A stretch of DNA of 11,131 nucleotides. Source: Candidatus Aegiribacteria sp. (lineage in GTDB: Bacteria > Fermentibacterota > Fermentibacteria > Fermentibacterales > JCC-6). The DNA lies in assembly GCA_030642525.1 (NCBI GenBank), contig DAOWNO010000033.1:1-11131 (forward strand), read 5' to 3'. How positions within the stretch are numbered: the first letter of the stretch is position 1; every line of letters starts with the position of its first letter. The position numbers and the translations under genes are program-made. The notes under the pieces were generated by a model that was not told where the DNA came from, searched no databases, and saw only the letters and a program-made list of their open reading frames with translations. Shown here piece after piece: positions 1 through 6,870 of this stretch.

Positions 1-1000
1 CGAGAAAGGCCGGGTCTGATGATCCGTAGTATTCCTCGAATTCATCAAGCACCTCCGGAGAGACATCATGGAGCCAGTTTATTAGGATGAGACCAATCGA
101 AGTCCTGTTTGCGTCCCATGCAGTAAACAGATGGTGGTAGAATTCCGCCTGCTTCGTCTGGCTGCTCCCGCAGTACTCCGATCCGGATTGGTATCCAACC
201 TCACTGAACCAGATCTCCCTTCCGGAGAAGAGAACCCCAATCTGCTCGAAGTGCGATTTCACGATATCAGGATCAAGCACGACAAATTCGGAAATCTGCG
301 GATAGTAATTAAGCATTACAACATCGCTGTACTGGTTGAGTTCCTGAACTCTTGCATAATCGTCGCCGAAGACTCCATTCATGACCGTCACCTTCACTCC
401 AACCGCGACATCCGGGTAATTGGCGAATAAATGACCGGACGCGGCCTGGAAGAATGAGATGTACGCGGACCAGTCTGAATCATCGAGGTACAGATCCACT
501 TCATTTCCCACACTGATGCATATAAGATCCACATTAGAGGGGATATTCTCAACAACCCAGTCAACCAGGTCGTTGAAAGCTTCGATCATCTCGGAGGAGT
601 TCCAGTTACAGCCTTCCAGGTAATCGGGACAGGTTGATGTAACGGTGTTTATCACGGCAAGACCGAGCATCAGGCTTATGCCGTTGTCGCCGTAGAATGA
701 GGTTGCTCCGAATACACCTCCCCAGGGATCCTGATAGACACCCTCCGATACTTCGATACAGTTCCATGGGATGTTGAGCTCAACAATCTGTACCCCAGCC
801 TCCTGGGCAACAGCGAATGAACTCTCGAATCCATTAACGCTTTCCGATATGGTTATTCCGAATAGCCTGTCACCTCTTGGTTGTGGAGATACCGGGGTAA
901 TAATCTCGTATCCCTCATCAGGAGAGGTTGGAGTATCGTCACAGCAAACCAGCATGAATACAGTCAGCATTGCAGCGATTAGAACAGTGCGTCTATTCAT
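1..1000 (-). CDS. Probable lipoprotein, GH-A-like glycoside hydrolase (3' end outside window)
   Basis: The reading frame starts at ATG 1000-998 and stays open for 333 codons to the left edge, so its C-terminus is missing. An AAAGG ribosome site lies about 9 bases before the ATG. The N-terminus has two arginines, a hydrophobic stretch and a double cysteine (C19-C20, context MLVCCDD), then a Thr/Ser/Pro/Asp-rich linker. This suggests a lipoprotein, although the lipobox is imperfect. From about residue 45 the pattern fits a (beta/alpha)8 hydrolase of clan GH-A. VGNEVD (N166, E167) matches the Asn-Glu acid/base site at the end of strand 4. IWFSEVGY (E267) matches the nucleophile site at the end of strand 7, and LILINWLHD near 304-312 looks like strand 8. 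The catalytic barrel is therefore probably almost complete. It would retain configuration and cleave or transfer glycosidic bonds outside the cytoplasm. The substrate and GH family are not identifiable; GH53, GH5 or GH39 relatives are possible. It lies 110 bp after the protease gene and may have its own promoter or belong to that operon. Confidence 0.82.
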   Translation of the reverse strand, partial: MNRRTVLIAAMLTVFMLVCCDDTPTSPDEGYEIITPVSPQPRGDRLFGITISESVNGFESSFAVAQEAGVQIVELNIPWNCIEVSEGVYQDPWGGVFGATSFYGDNGISLMLGLAVINTVTSTCPDYLEGCNWNSSEMIEAFNDLVDWVVENIPSNVDLICISVGNEVDLYLDDSDWSAYISFFQAASGHLFANYPDVAVGVKVTVMNGVFGDDYARVQELNQYSDVVMLNYYPQISEFVVLDPDIVKSHFEQIGVLFSGREIWFSEVGYQSGSEYCGSSQTKQAEFYHHLFTAWDANRTSIGLILINWLHDVSPEVLDEFEEYYGSSDPAFL

Positions 1001-1110
1001 TTCAGGGAACCTTTCAGAAGGTGTTTTTAAAGCAACCTTTCTATTAATTTCAATATCGATACATTCCCTTGATAACTTCACCCGGTCCGACAGGGATCGA
1101 ATCCCGCTCC

Positions 1111-1740
1111 TCACGATTGAACCAGGAAGAAGATAGCGGCAAGTGTACTGATGCCGGCAGCCGCGTGTGAAACGATAGGTATCGCCAGTCCCCGGTATCT
1201 TATAGCGAACCTCCTCCATAACCAGGCGGTCATGGTCAGAACCAGAAAAGAGATAATCACCCAGGGCAACCGCAGAAATAGTATGAGAACAAGTATGTGG
1301 TATGCGGCAAAAGCACAGTCGGTCAGAGTCGGCCGCCTGCTGCTTGAAAGAAGATACTTTCTCCAGAATACTTCCTCCAGCAAAGGATGAACAGCGGCAT
1401 ACCAGGCAGCGAAGATCCATAGTGATATCCCGGACAGGCCCAGATCGGAAAGAGATTCAGAAAGAATACCGGGTTGAAGAGAGATGAACGGCCACAGAAG
1501 GATAAAAAGAGGTCCGTTTCCGACAACGAGAAGTAACATTACAATACCTGAAAAACTGTTCCAGCCGGAAAAAACACCGTGCCAGATATCCCTTTGTCCG
1601 TTGATGATGAGAATGAACAGAATACCTGCATGGTAGAACAAGATTGCGCACCAGGCAGAATGAAGAAGATAAATGCCAACCGCAATACTGACGAACGGCA
1701 GAAGAAGCTGAAAGGTATTTCTCTTCAGAAGCACAACCAC
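1111..1740 (-). CDS. CPBP-family intramembrane metalloprotease
   Basis: This is a 209-residue, very hydrophobic protein with about six likely membrane segments. It carries the CPBP (Abi/Rce1-like) signature: EEVFWR (E122, E123, R127) gives EExxxR, FAAYH (F144, H148) gives FxxxH, and PIVSH (H192) supplies the third motif. The usual Asn four residues after that His is Gly here. Family members are inner-membrane glutamate proteases or homologues involved in prenyl-protein processing, bacteriocin immunity or unknown tasks; the substrate here is unknown. The start is a GTG at 1740-1738, only 2 bp after the previous gene's TAA, with AGAAGAGA as a weak ribosome site. A second GTG two codons in is equally possible. 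The near contact with the upstream gene implies co-transcription and probably translational coupling with the two orphan genes. Length and motifs make the family call firm; the biological role is open. Confidence 0.85.
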   Translation of the reverse strand: MVVLLKRNTFQLLLPFVSIAVGIYLLHSAWCAILFYHAGILFILIINGQRDIWHGVFSGWNSFSGIVMLLLVVGNGPLFILLWPFISLQPGILSESLSDLGLSGISLWIFAAWYAAVHPLLEEVFWRKYLLSSSRRPTLTDCAFAAYHILVLILFLRLPWVIISFLVLTMTAWLWRRFAIRYRGLAIPIVSHAAAGISTLAAIFFLVQS

Positions 1741-1742
1741 GA

Positions 1743-2801
1743 TTAATCTCTTCTTACATCCGGTCTTGGAGGGTTATTCAGAAGATCAAGGGTTTCATGA
1801 ACAGGATATTCTTTTCTCCAGAAACTTATGCGGGCCTGCGTTGAATCAGGCTTCGGAACCGGTTCATCCTTAACATGGGGGTCGTAGAATTTTTCTTTGA
1901 GAAGGTTCCGCCACCCTTCAGCGCTGTTCACTCCGTATTTCGTTCTTTTCTCTGTCGGCACAATCGGCCATAGAACTTCGTTCCAGAAAAGAAGGTATCT
2001 GGGATCGGCAAAGACCTCATCCCAGGTAATGCCCATGAATTCCGGCATGAACCTGTGGCTGTTCCTGAGTTTCGCAACATTATCATCCGTGGGGCCGAAC
2101 GCTTCTATTGCCTGAGCACAGGCCGGGAGAAGACCGATAACCTCTATGTAAAGGGCATCCCATTCGTGCTCCACATTTGAAAGTTCCGCCATGAGCGTTC
2201 CCTGGAATTCAAGCTCGGCAATAGTCTGTACTTTCGCGTAAGTCTCCGCTGCAAGCTGCTGCTGGTGGTCAACAGTCGGTGAATGGGCTTCTTCTGCCTG
2301 CTGCAGAGTCTCTCTTGCAGTTTCGATAAGCGGCTCCCTGGTCATCTCAAAAAGGACCCCGTCCTCAACCATAAGAGTATTGAAGTGAATCGCATTTTCA
2401 GCCTCTTCTTCAAGTTCGAATATCCTGCTGTAATACCTGCCCTGCTTCTCCCTTGCCGCGGAACCCATGGAATCGAAAGCCATGTGATAACCGGCTGCTG
2501 CGATACTCGCGGGAGGGATCGCTTCGCCCGATGCGGAATCTCCCTCGGTACTAATGGAAGCCTGCTCTTCCAGGGGCAAAGCGGGTTCGGATGCGAGTTC
2601 TCCTATAATAGCGGCCACTTCAGCGAAACAGGGGTCCATACTTATCGCGGTCATGTCAGCGCCCTCATCGGCTTTCGCGCAGAGGAATTCAAGGAGTTCT
2701 TCAGATCGCAGGAGTTTTTTATTGGATGGGCCAAGGCTGGAAACGTAATTATCGATGGAGAAGCGGAAACTGTCCAGAATCTGCTTAACTGTCGCATCCA
2801 T
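1743..2801 (-). CDS. Hypothetical acidic, coiled-coil-containing protein (352 aa)
   Basis: I do not recognise this family. The start chosen is ATG 2801-2799, preceded by a strong GGAGGT with 5-base spacing. The frame is open further upstream to 2846, but that extension has no ribosome site and lies deeper inside the previous gene. With this start the protein has 352 residues, no signal peptide and no membrane segment, so it is probably cytoplasmic. Residues 1-70 are predicted helical. Residues 72-100 form a low-complexity Ser/Pro/Glu/Ala linker. Residues 118-225 are Glu- and Gln-rich, with heptad-like helices. Residues 240-352 are richer in aromatics (ITWDEV, LLFWNEVLWPI, ISFWRKEYPV) and look globular. 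No catalytic motif is evident. The start overlaps the preceding stop by 17 bp and the stop lies 2 bp before the protease start, so it is embedded in the operon and probably works with those partners. A structural or regulatory role is possible but unproven. Confidence 0.8.
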   Translation of the reverse strand: MDATVKQILDSFRFSIDNYVSSLGPSNKKLLRSEELLEFLCAKADEGADMTAISMDPCFAEVAAIIGELASEPALPLEEQASISTEGDSASGEAIPPASIAAAGYHMAFDSMGSAAREKQGRYYSRIFELEEEAENAIHFNTLMVEDGVLFEMTREPLIETARETLQQAEEAHSPTVDHQQQLAAETYAKVQTIAELEFQGTLMAELSNVEHEWDALYIEVIGLLPACAQAIEAFGPTDDNVAKLRNSHRFMPEFMGITWDEVFADPRYLLFWNEVLWPIVPTEKRTKYGVNSAEGWRNLLKEKFYDPHVKDEPVPKPDSTQARISFWRKEYPVHETLDLLNNPPRPDVRRD

Positions 2802-3414
2802 CGCACACCTCCATGAATATTTTCTCAAGCACTGCCATCTGTTCATCGGTGAAAATGATGCGGTCTCTGTATGGTCTGTAAGTCATGATCTTTTCCCATG
2901 AGATATCCGGATCAGCTTCCTTCATCAGTTTCCAGTACGTATGGAATTTTACCAGTGATCGCTCTTCATCGTTTGAACCCGTCCCATCGGTGTTCAGATG
3001 AAAAAGAGCGCTGATAATCGAGTTCACGGAATTTATGGCCTTGTTCTCGTTGAATGACAGTTTGGCATTCTGCTCAAATTCCTCGAGTTTCTGACTGAGC
3101 TCATTGTGGGTTGCAGCCGATTCGATGATTTCGAGCCGAAGTCTGTCCTCTTCAGCCTTTCTCTCCTGCTCAAGCTTCTCGTAGATGAAAGCCCTGTTAT
3201 CGTATCTGTCGAAACCTTCAGCTTTCGATGCTGAAACCATGTTCCCTGTCTGCTGAACCCTCCTCTTGAACTCTGCTGGAGAACCGGCTTTCTCCATCAT
3301 TTCAAGGTAATACTCGCAATCTTTTATTCTGGCTCTGTTAAGCTCAGGCTTTGTTCTGAACTGTTTCAGCTGGGAGGTGAAGTACCGTTTCTGCATTTCA
3401 AAAGAATCGATCAT
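2785..3414 (-). CDS. Hypothetical coiled-coil protein (209 aa)
   Basis: I do not recognise this family. It is a soluble, charged protein without signal peptide or membrane segments. Residues 5-60 are basic and helical. Residues 76-116 form a Glu/Lys/Arg-rich stretch with heptad character, typical of a coiled coil. Residues 125-140 are a more hydrophobic helix. The C-terminal part (about 150-205) contains HTYWKLM, DISWEKI and RPYRDRI and looks globular, ending in three close residues C, D, G, C (C204, C207). The start ATG 3414-3412 has an AAAGGCGG ribosome site and lies 12 bp after the stop of the secreted-protein gene. The 3' end overlaps the next gene's start by 17 bp. That arrangement makes it an operon member. 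The DISWEKI segment resembles GITWDEV in the next protein, hinting at a shared C-terminal module, but the match is short. Confidence 0.8.
   Translation of the reverse strand: MIDSFEMQKRYFTSQLKQFRTKPELNRARIKDCEYYLEMMEKAGSPAEFKRRVQQTGNMVSASKAEGFDRYDNRAFIYEKLEQERKAEEDRLRLEIIESAATHNELSQKLEEFEQNAKLSFNENKAINSVNSIISALFHLNTDGTGSNDEERSLVKFHTYWKLMKEADPDISWEKIMTYRPYRDRIIFTDEQMAVLEKIFMEVCDGCDS
2807..2812 (-). promoter_or_regulatory. Strong ribosome binding site deciding the start at 2801
   Basis: On the minus strand GGAGGT precedes ATG 2801-2799 by 5 bases. It lies inside the last codons of the upstream orphan gene, which favours coupled translation and argues against the longer frame starting at 2846. 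Confidence 0.75.
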
Positions 3415-3426
3415 GCAAACCGCCTT

Positions 3427-5394
3427 TCATTGCGCTGCGATCAGTGAGAGTTCGGAAACAGCAGCATCCCGATATGTCGCCCCGGGATATATCTCAAGTA
3501 TCTCAAGTGTAAGATTATCATCCTCACCAAGGGTCAGATTCCCGGGAAACCGGATAACCTGCATGTCCATGGTGTCTTCAAGTTCAGCCACCATCAGGGG
3601 AATATCATTCAGGCAGACGAAAAACTTCCTGATCCTTGTGTTCTCCAGCCATGCACCGCCAGATTTGCAATAGCCGTTCCTCACTGTGAAACCTTCAGCG
3701 ATGATCTTTTCATTTGTTGAAACGGTTATTACCTCACCATATCCGTAACCGTATTCCCCTTCTACCCAGGCGGTTTCAGGATCTCCATCGGAAAGATTTT
3801 CAGCTGAATAATCATTACCTGCCTGCCCTGCAAGCTCTGAAGATGTTTCAAAAGACAGTTCAGTAATTTGAGAAATGTCACTGTTCTCACTGCAACTGTT
3901 AAGAACAAGCGGCAGGTCACACCCCCCTCCGTACATCCAGTAATCTCTGACCTCTTCTCTGGAAATAAAAATTATATCCCTCTCTTCGCCTGTATAAGAG
4001 TAAGGATCTCTGAATTGACCGATCATCGGTGAAACCTCATCGGAGAGGAACCATCCTGTGAGCTGGAACAGCGATTGCAGAGCGGAATCAGTTATCGGCC
4101 TTCCCTGAACGGCGTCTTCGATATTTTCAAGAAGAATCAGGTATGCTGCCTGGAAGCGGGGACTGCTGCAGTACATCTCCAGATTCACATCGGCCCAGTC
4201 TCTTCGAAGAACTGTCATCGGAAGCAGAAAATCGAGTCCTGCAGACTCCATGATAGTCCGGCATTCGGAAAAATGCCGCTGCAGCCCCAGTGCAGTTTCC
4301 AGCTTTTCCTGATCGAAAGGCAGAGAGCCAGATATACTGAACATCTGAGAAAGGTAACTGTGTGGTTCCTCCGACCACATACCTGACATACCATATGCGG
4401 CGTTTTCAAGGAATCGAGCAATCGTCTCTGCAGACAGATGGGTTTCTATGCAATTAAGAACTTTCAGGGAAGCGGGGTAGATTTCCTCCGGCGTCCAGCT
4501 TGAGTAGAGTTCAGTTTCATGGAGTGAGCAGTAGTCATTTCCGAACAGGCCATAATCTAAACCCCTGTCATCCACCCATGAATGCCCTTTTGAAGCGATT
4601 ACTATATCCTCAACTGGTTTCCAGTCCATGAAATGCCAGGTAACCCGGTTTCCGTCAACCTGTGGAGAACCGTTCCAGTCCGTCCATGTACAGACCGAAT
4701 CGGAGAGCATGGAGAAGGGGTACAGCTCCGGCAGGGTTATCGAGATGACAGCGTCACCTATCCTGCCGGCCCATAGGGCTCCCGAACGCACTACATAGGT
4801 CAAGGAAGCTGTATAGTTTGCATACGAGCTGAAATTCCATCCGGTATTGTAAGTATTAACGAGTCTTACCGTCTGCCCCGGCTGGAAATGCATATTCCAG
4901 CAGGCTACCAGCGGCCAGAAAACAAGCCTTTTATCCCTGCTGGGAATACCTTTTTCATAGGTAACCTCGTACTCTACGATGTCAGTAAACGCCCTGAACT
5001 GAAACCAGTCAGGTATCATGGAATCCACCGGTATTTTCGCAGTTTCCTGTTCGGACATATCCTCAAGGACCATGTCGTAATACCAAGCTGTTCTTGAAGC
5101 GTAATTGTGCATTCCGTAGAACGATTCGAACGGAAAGCCAACTGATATATCCAGAGTCTGATCGGTGAGATTTCTGAGATAGAATACACAGGTGACCTTC
5201 ATTTCAGGAGCATCATAGTAGATCATGTTTCCGGTGGGCACGATGGAAACACTCTCAGCCTCCATTGTGATCTGGTCCGTCTCAATGGGCATGGCACCTC
5301 TCCCATCGGGAAAGACCCACATCGTGGCTGAGTCCGAGACAGCCGTACCTGCAAGAAAGAAAAAAAGAAGAGAAGGGAAAAATCTATTGAACAT
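3427..5394 (-). CDS. Secreted protein with C-terminal NADase-type glycan-binding-like domain
   Basis: This 655-residue protein opens with a Sec signal peptide (MFNRFFPSLLFFFLAGTAVS, likely cut after S20). Residues about 25-270 are rich in beta-strand patterns and aromatic residues. They recall the DUF4424 family of exported proteins, but that link is tentative. Residues 290-500 are mostly helical and unassigned. Residues 512-654 match the pattern I know for the NADase-type glycan-binding domain, a discoidin-like fold: ENLSDGDPETAWVEG (532-546), GYGEVI (551-556), RNGYCKS (572-578), ENTRIRKFFV (584-593), IYPGATYRDAAVSEL (635-649). Such domains bind carbohydrate, so the protein may attach to or act on glycans outside the cytoplasm. 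No enzyme active site is visible. The start ATG 5394-5392 has AAGGGG about 9 bases upstream and follows a promoter-like region at 5432-5460. It is the first gene of the four-gene block. Confidence 0.82.
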   Translation of the reverse strand: MFNRFFPSLLFFFLAGTAVSDSATMWVFPDGRGAMPIETDQITMEAESVSIVPTGNMIYYDAPEMKVTCVFYLRNLTDQTLDISVGFPFESFYGMHNYASRTAWYYDMVLEDMSEQETAKIPVDSMIPDWFQFRAFTDIVEYEVTYEKGIPSRDKRLVFWPLVACWNMHFQPGQTVRLVNTYNTGWNFSSYANYTASLTYVVRSGALWAGRIGDAVISITLPELYPFSMLSDSVCTWTDWNGSPQVDGNRVTWHFMDWKPVEDIVIASKGHSWVDDRGLDYGLFGNDYCSLHETELYSSWTPEEIYPASLKVLNCIETHLSAETIARFLENAAYGMSGMWSEEPHSYLSQMFSISGSLPFDQEKLETALGLQRHFSECRTIMESAGLDFLLPMTVLRRDWADVNLEMYCSSPRFQAAYLILLENIEDAVQGRPITDSALQSLFQLTGWFLSDEVSPMIGQFRDPYSYTGEERDIIFISREEVRDYWMYGGGCDLPLVLNSCSENSDISQITELSFETSSELAGQAGNDYSAENLSDGDPETAWVEGEYGYGYGEVITVSTNEKIIAEGFTVRNGYCKSGGAWLENTRIRKFFVCLNDIPLMVAELEDTMDMQVIRFPGNLTLGEDDNLTLEILEIYPGATYRDAAVSELSLIAAQ

Positions 5395-5431
5395 CGTTCA
5401 ACCCCTTTACAGAGAATATTTGCATTGTTTA

Positions 5432-5460
5432 AGAGTATTGAAATACTCGTTCCATGTCAA
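5432..5460 (-). promoter_or_regulatory. Predicted sigma-70-type promoter for the 5394-to-1111 operon
   Basis: On the minus strand a perfect TTGACA (plus coordinates 5455-5460) is followed after 17 bases by TACTCT (5432-5437), a weak -10 matching three of six consensus positions. Transcription would begin near 5425, giving a leader of about 30 bases before the ATG at 5394. The -35 is convincing and the -10 is not, which would fit a regulated promoter. No expression data support it. Confidence 0.45.
5433..5448. repeat. Perfect 7-bp inverted repeat, candidate operator
   Basis: GAGTATT and AATACTC are separated by two bases and form an exact palindrome. It lies in the spacer and -10 region of the predicted minus-strand promoter, where a bound dimeric repressor would block polymerase. 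It is too AT-rich and lacks the T-run needed for an intrinsic terminator. It could also be a chance palindrome. Confidence 0.4.
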
Positions 5461-5525
5461 GCAAATGAAGTTCTGTTATTGGTTTTGAATTGATAACGCT
5501 CGATCAATGTTACTAAGTTTCTTTG

Positions 5526-5531
5526 TATACT
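5526..5531 (+). promoter_or_regulatory. Possible -10 box for the radical SAM gene
   Basis: TATACT differs from TATAAT at one base and would start transcription near 5538, about 27 bases before the ATG. No good -35 hexamer stands 16-18 bases upstream; TTGATA at 5490-5495 is too far away. The call is weak. Confidence 0.25.
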
Positions 5532-5564
5532 ACAATGAAACAGTAGAGGTCGGAGAAGATTTAA

Positions 5565-6590
5565 ATGAATCCTAAAAGATTGCTCGGCAGGTATCTGCAA
5601 AGGTCATACCGCTTCCCGTGGGTTAGACTTCGGGGCAGGCGGAACCTGATAATCAGGATGGATACAACAAACAGGTGCAACCTTCGCTGCTCGATGTGTT
5701 CCATGCGTTTGGCTGATAAGGATCCCGACCGGAAATGGCACGATATAGACCCTGCCCTATTTGACAGGATTGCCTCGGAGCTGTTCCCCGTAGCATCTGT
5801 CGTTGGGCTCTCATGCGGAGCGGAGCTGTTCGTCAATCCGGATTTCGGCAGATATCTTGACCGCCTCTACCGGGCTGATGTGCCCGTCAGGGAGATTGTG
5901 ACGAACGGTATCCTTCTCACTCCGGAAAATATCAGTGTCCTCCTAGAATCCCCTCCTACATCACTGTTCGTATCAATAGACGGGGCCACTCCCAAAACCC
6001 ATGCCGGTATAAGAGGCGGCGCGGATCTGAATCTTATCATCAGCAACATGACAGAACTGGTCTCCGAGAGGGAGAGAAGGAGAATGAGGTTCCCGAAGCT
6101 TTCTTTCAGCGTGACACTGCAGAAAAGCAACTTGCATGAACTGCCGGATATCGTGAAACTGGCGTCAGCAACAGGAGCGGTATCCGTGGGCGTCGTCCCA
6201 CTGATACCTTTCTCGGGACTGGATATGACAGGGGAAACGATCAACCCTGATGCACCGGAGGTTTCCAGGCAAATCCGCCTTGCCGGTGATATCGCCTCCG
6301 AGCTGGGGCTTTCTTTCAACTTTCCTTCCGCACCTTCTACGGAGAAGATGTCTTCATGCCACTATCTCAATAACTGGGTATACATAGACCCTGACGGCAG
6401 GATAAATCCCTGCCCGCACTGGAATACATCCGAACCACTCGGCAATATGTTCAATAACAGTTTCCACGAGATATGGAACGGCCCTGCATACATGGCTCTA
6501 AGGGACAGAATTTCAAGAGGGATCTATACCGGCAACTGTGCGATATGCCCGGAGATGTCACGATCCGGAAGTGAGATCCCAAAAAGTTGA
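5565..6590 (+). CDS. Radical SAM protein with SPASM-type C-terminal domain
   Basis: The protein has 341 residues. CNLRCSMC (C38, C42, C45) is the CxxxCxxC motif that holds the S-adenosylmethionine-binding 4Fe-4S cluster. The AdoMet-radical barrel follows, with SCGAELF (83-89) near strand 2 and SIDGATPKTH (137-146) near strand 4. The C-terminal part has a SPASM-like pattern: C265, then DPDGRINPC (275-283), LGNMFNNSFHEIWNG (292-306) and a closing CAIC (325-328). These cysteines would bind at least one auxiliary cluster. Family members modify peptides, proteins or carbohydrates through a 5'-deoxyadenosyl radical. No short precursor-peptide gene is visible beside it, and it faces a glycosyltransferase operon, so a role in sugar or envelope chemistry is possible but unproven. 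ATG 5565 follows GGAGA with about 8-base spacing. It is the only clear plus-strand gene, divergent from the secreted-protein operon and convergent with the glycosyltransferases. Confidence 0.88.
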   Translation: MNPKRLLGRYLQRSYRFPWVRLRGRRNLIIRMDTTNRCNLRCSMCSMRLADKDPDRKWHDIDPALFDRIASELFPVASVVGLSCGAELFVNPDFGRYLDRLYRADVPVREIVTNGILLTPENISVLLESPPTSLFVSIDGATPKTHAGIRGGADLNLIISNMTELVSERERRRMRFPKLSFSVTLQKSNLHELPDIVKLASATGAVSVGVVPLIPFSGLDMTGETINPDAPEVSRQIRLAGDIASELGLSFNFPSAPSTEKMSSCHYLNNWVYIDPDGRINPCPHWNTSEPLGNMFNNSFHEIWNGPAYMALRDRISRGIYTGNCAICPEMSRSGSEIPKS

Positions 6591-6870
6591 TCCGGGGACG
6601 TAGCACACTTCTTCAACTTGTTGCCAGATCTGTTAGCTCGGATCTTCCTCGAAAATTCCACAAACTGCTTGCACAGCAGAAACCAGAAACATTTAATCTT
6701 AACAGCAGCATTAAAAACTGTAAACTTATCAGTGGATCAAGGGAATGATGCAGTTAATTGCGCGGAAGGCAATATATCCGTGATCCATTAAACTTACATA
6801 ATCATGTTCAACCATATACTGATCCCTGAAGCCCTGAAGACTTCGGATTACGGGACGAACTGGCAGTAAA
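6591..6870. other. Convergent intergenic region, no gene recognised
   Basis: These 280 bases separate the stops of two converging genes. Small hairpins exist: AAGTTGA/TCAACTT (6584-6619), AGATC/GATCT near 6627-6646, and CTGCT/AGCAG (6665-6679). The last is followed on the minus strand by TTT and a further AT-rich stretch and might weakly terminate the glycosyltransferase operon. None has a strong GC stem plus a clear T-run. The sequence is more AT-rich than the flanking genes. Confidence 0.5.

Noticed and set aside
131..430. 99-codon plus-strand open frame
   Set aside because: It is antisense to the lipoprotein hydrolase gene, whose motifs and open frame are far more convincing.
1090..1107. 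tRNA T-arm-like motif (GGGATCGAATCCC)
   Set aside because: Only a 5-bp stem with a 3-base loop; no acceptor stem, D-arm or anticodon arm fits around it, and no T-run follows for a terminator.
2283..2816. 177-codon plus-strand open frame
   Set aside because: It lies antisense to the 352-aa orphan gene, lacks a ribosome site and has a composition expected from a complementary-strand shadow.
2802..2846. Fifteen-codon N-terminal extension of the 352-aa orphan protein
   Set aside because: No ribosome site before the upstream ATG, whereas GGAGGT is placed correctly for the ATG at 2801.
6665..6679. Intrinsic terminator for the glycosyltransferase operon
   Set aside because: The stem has only five pairs, the following T-run is three bases and it lies about 190 bases past the stop; kept only as a remark in the intergenic entry.
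6729..6870. Open minus-strand frame after the GT4 stop, possible small gene or gene remnant
   Set aside because: It is the tail of a frame running inside the GT4 gene; a 28-codon piece from an internal ATG has only a weak ribosome site and no recognisable homology.
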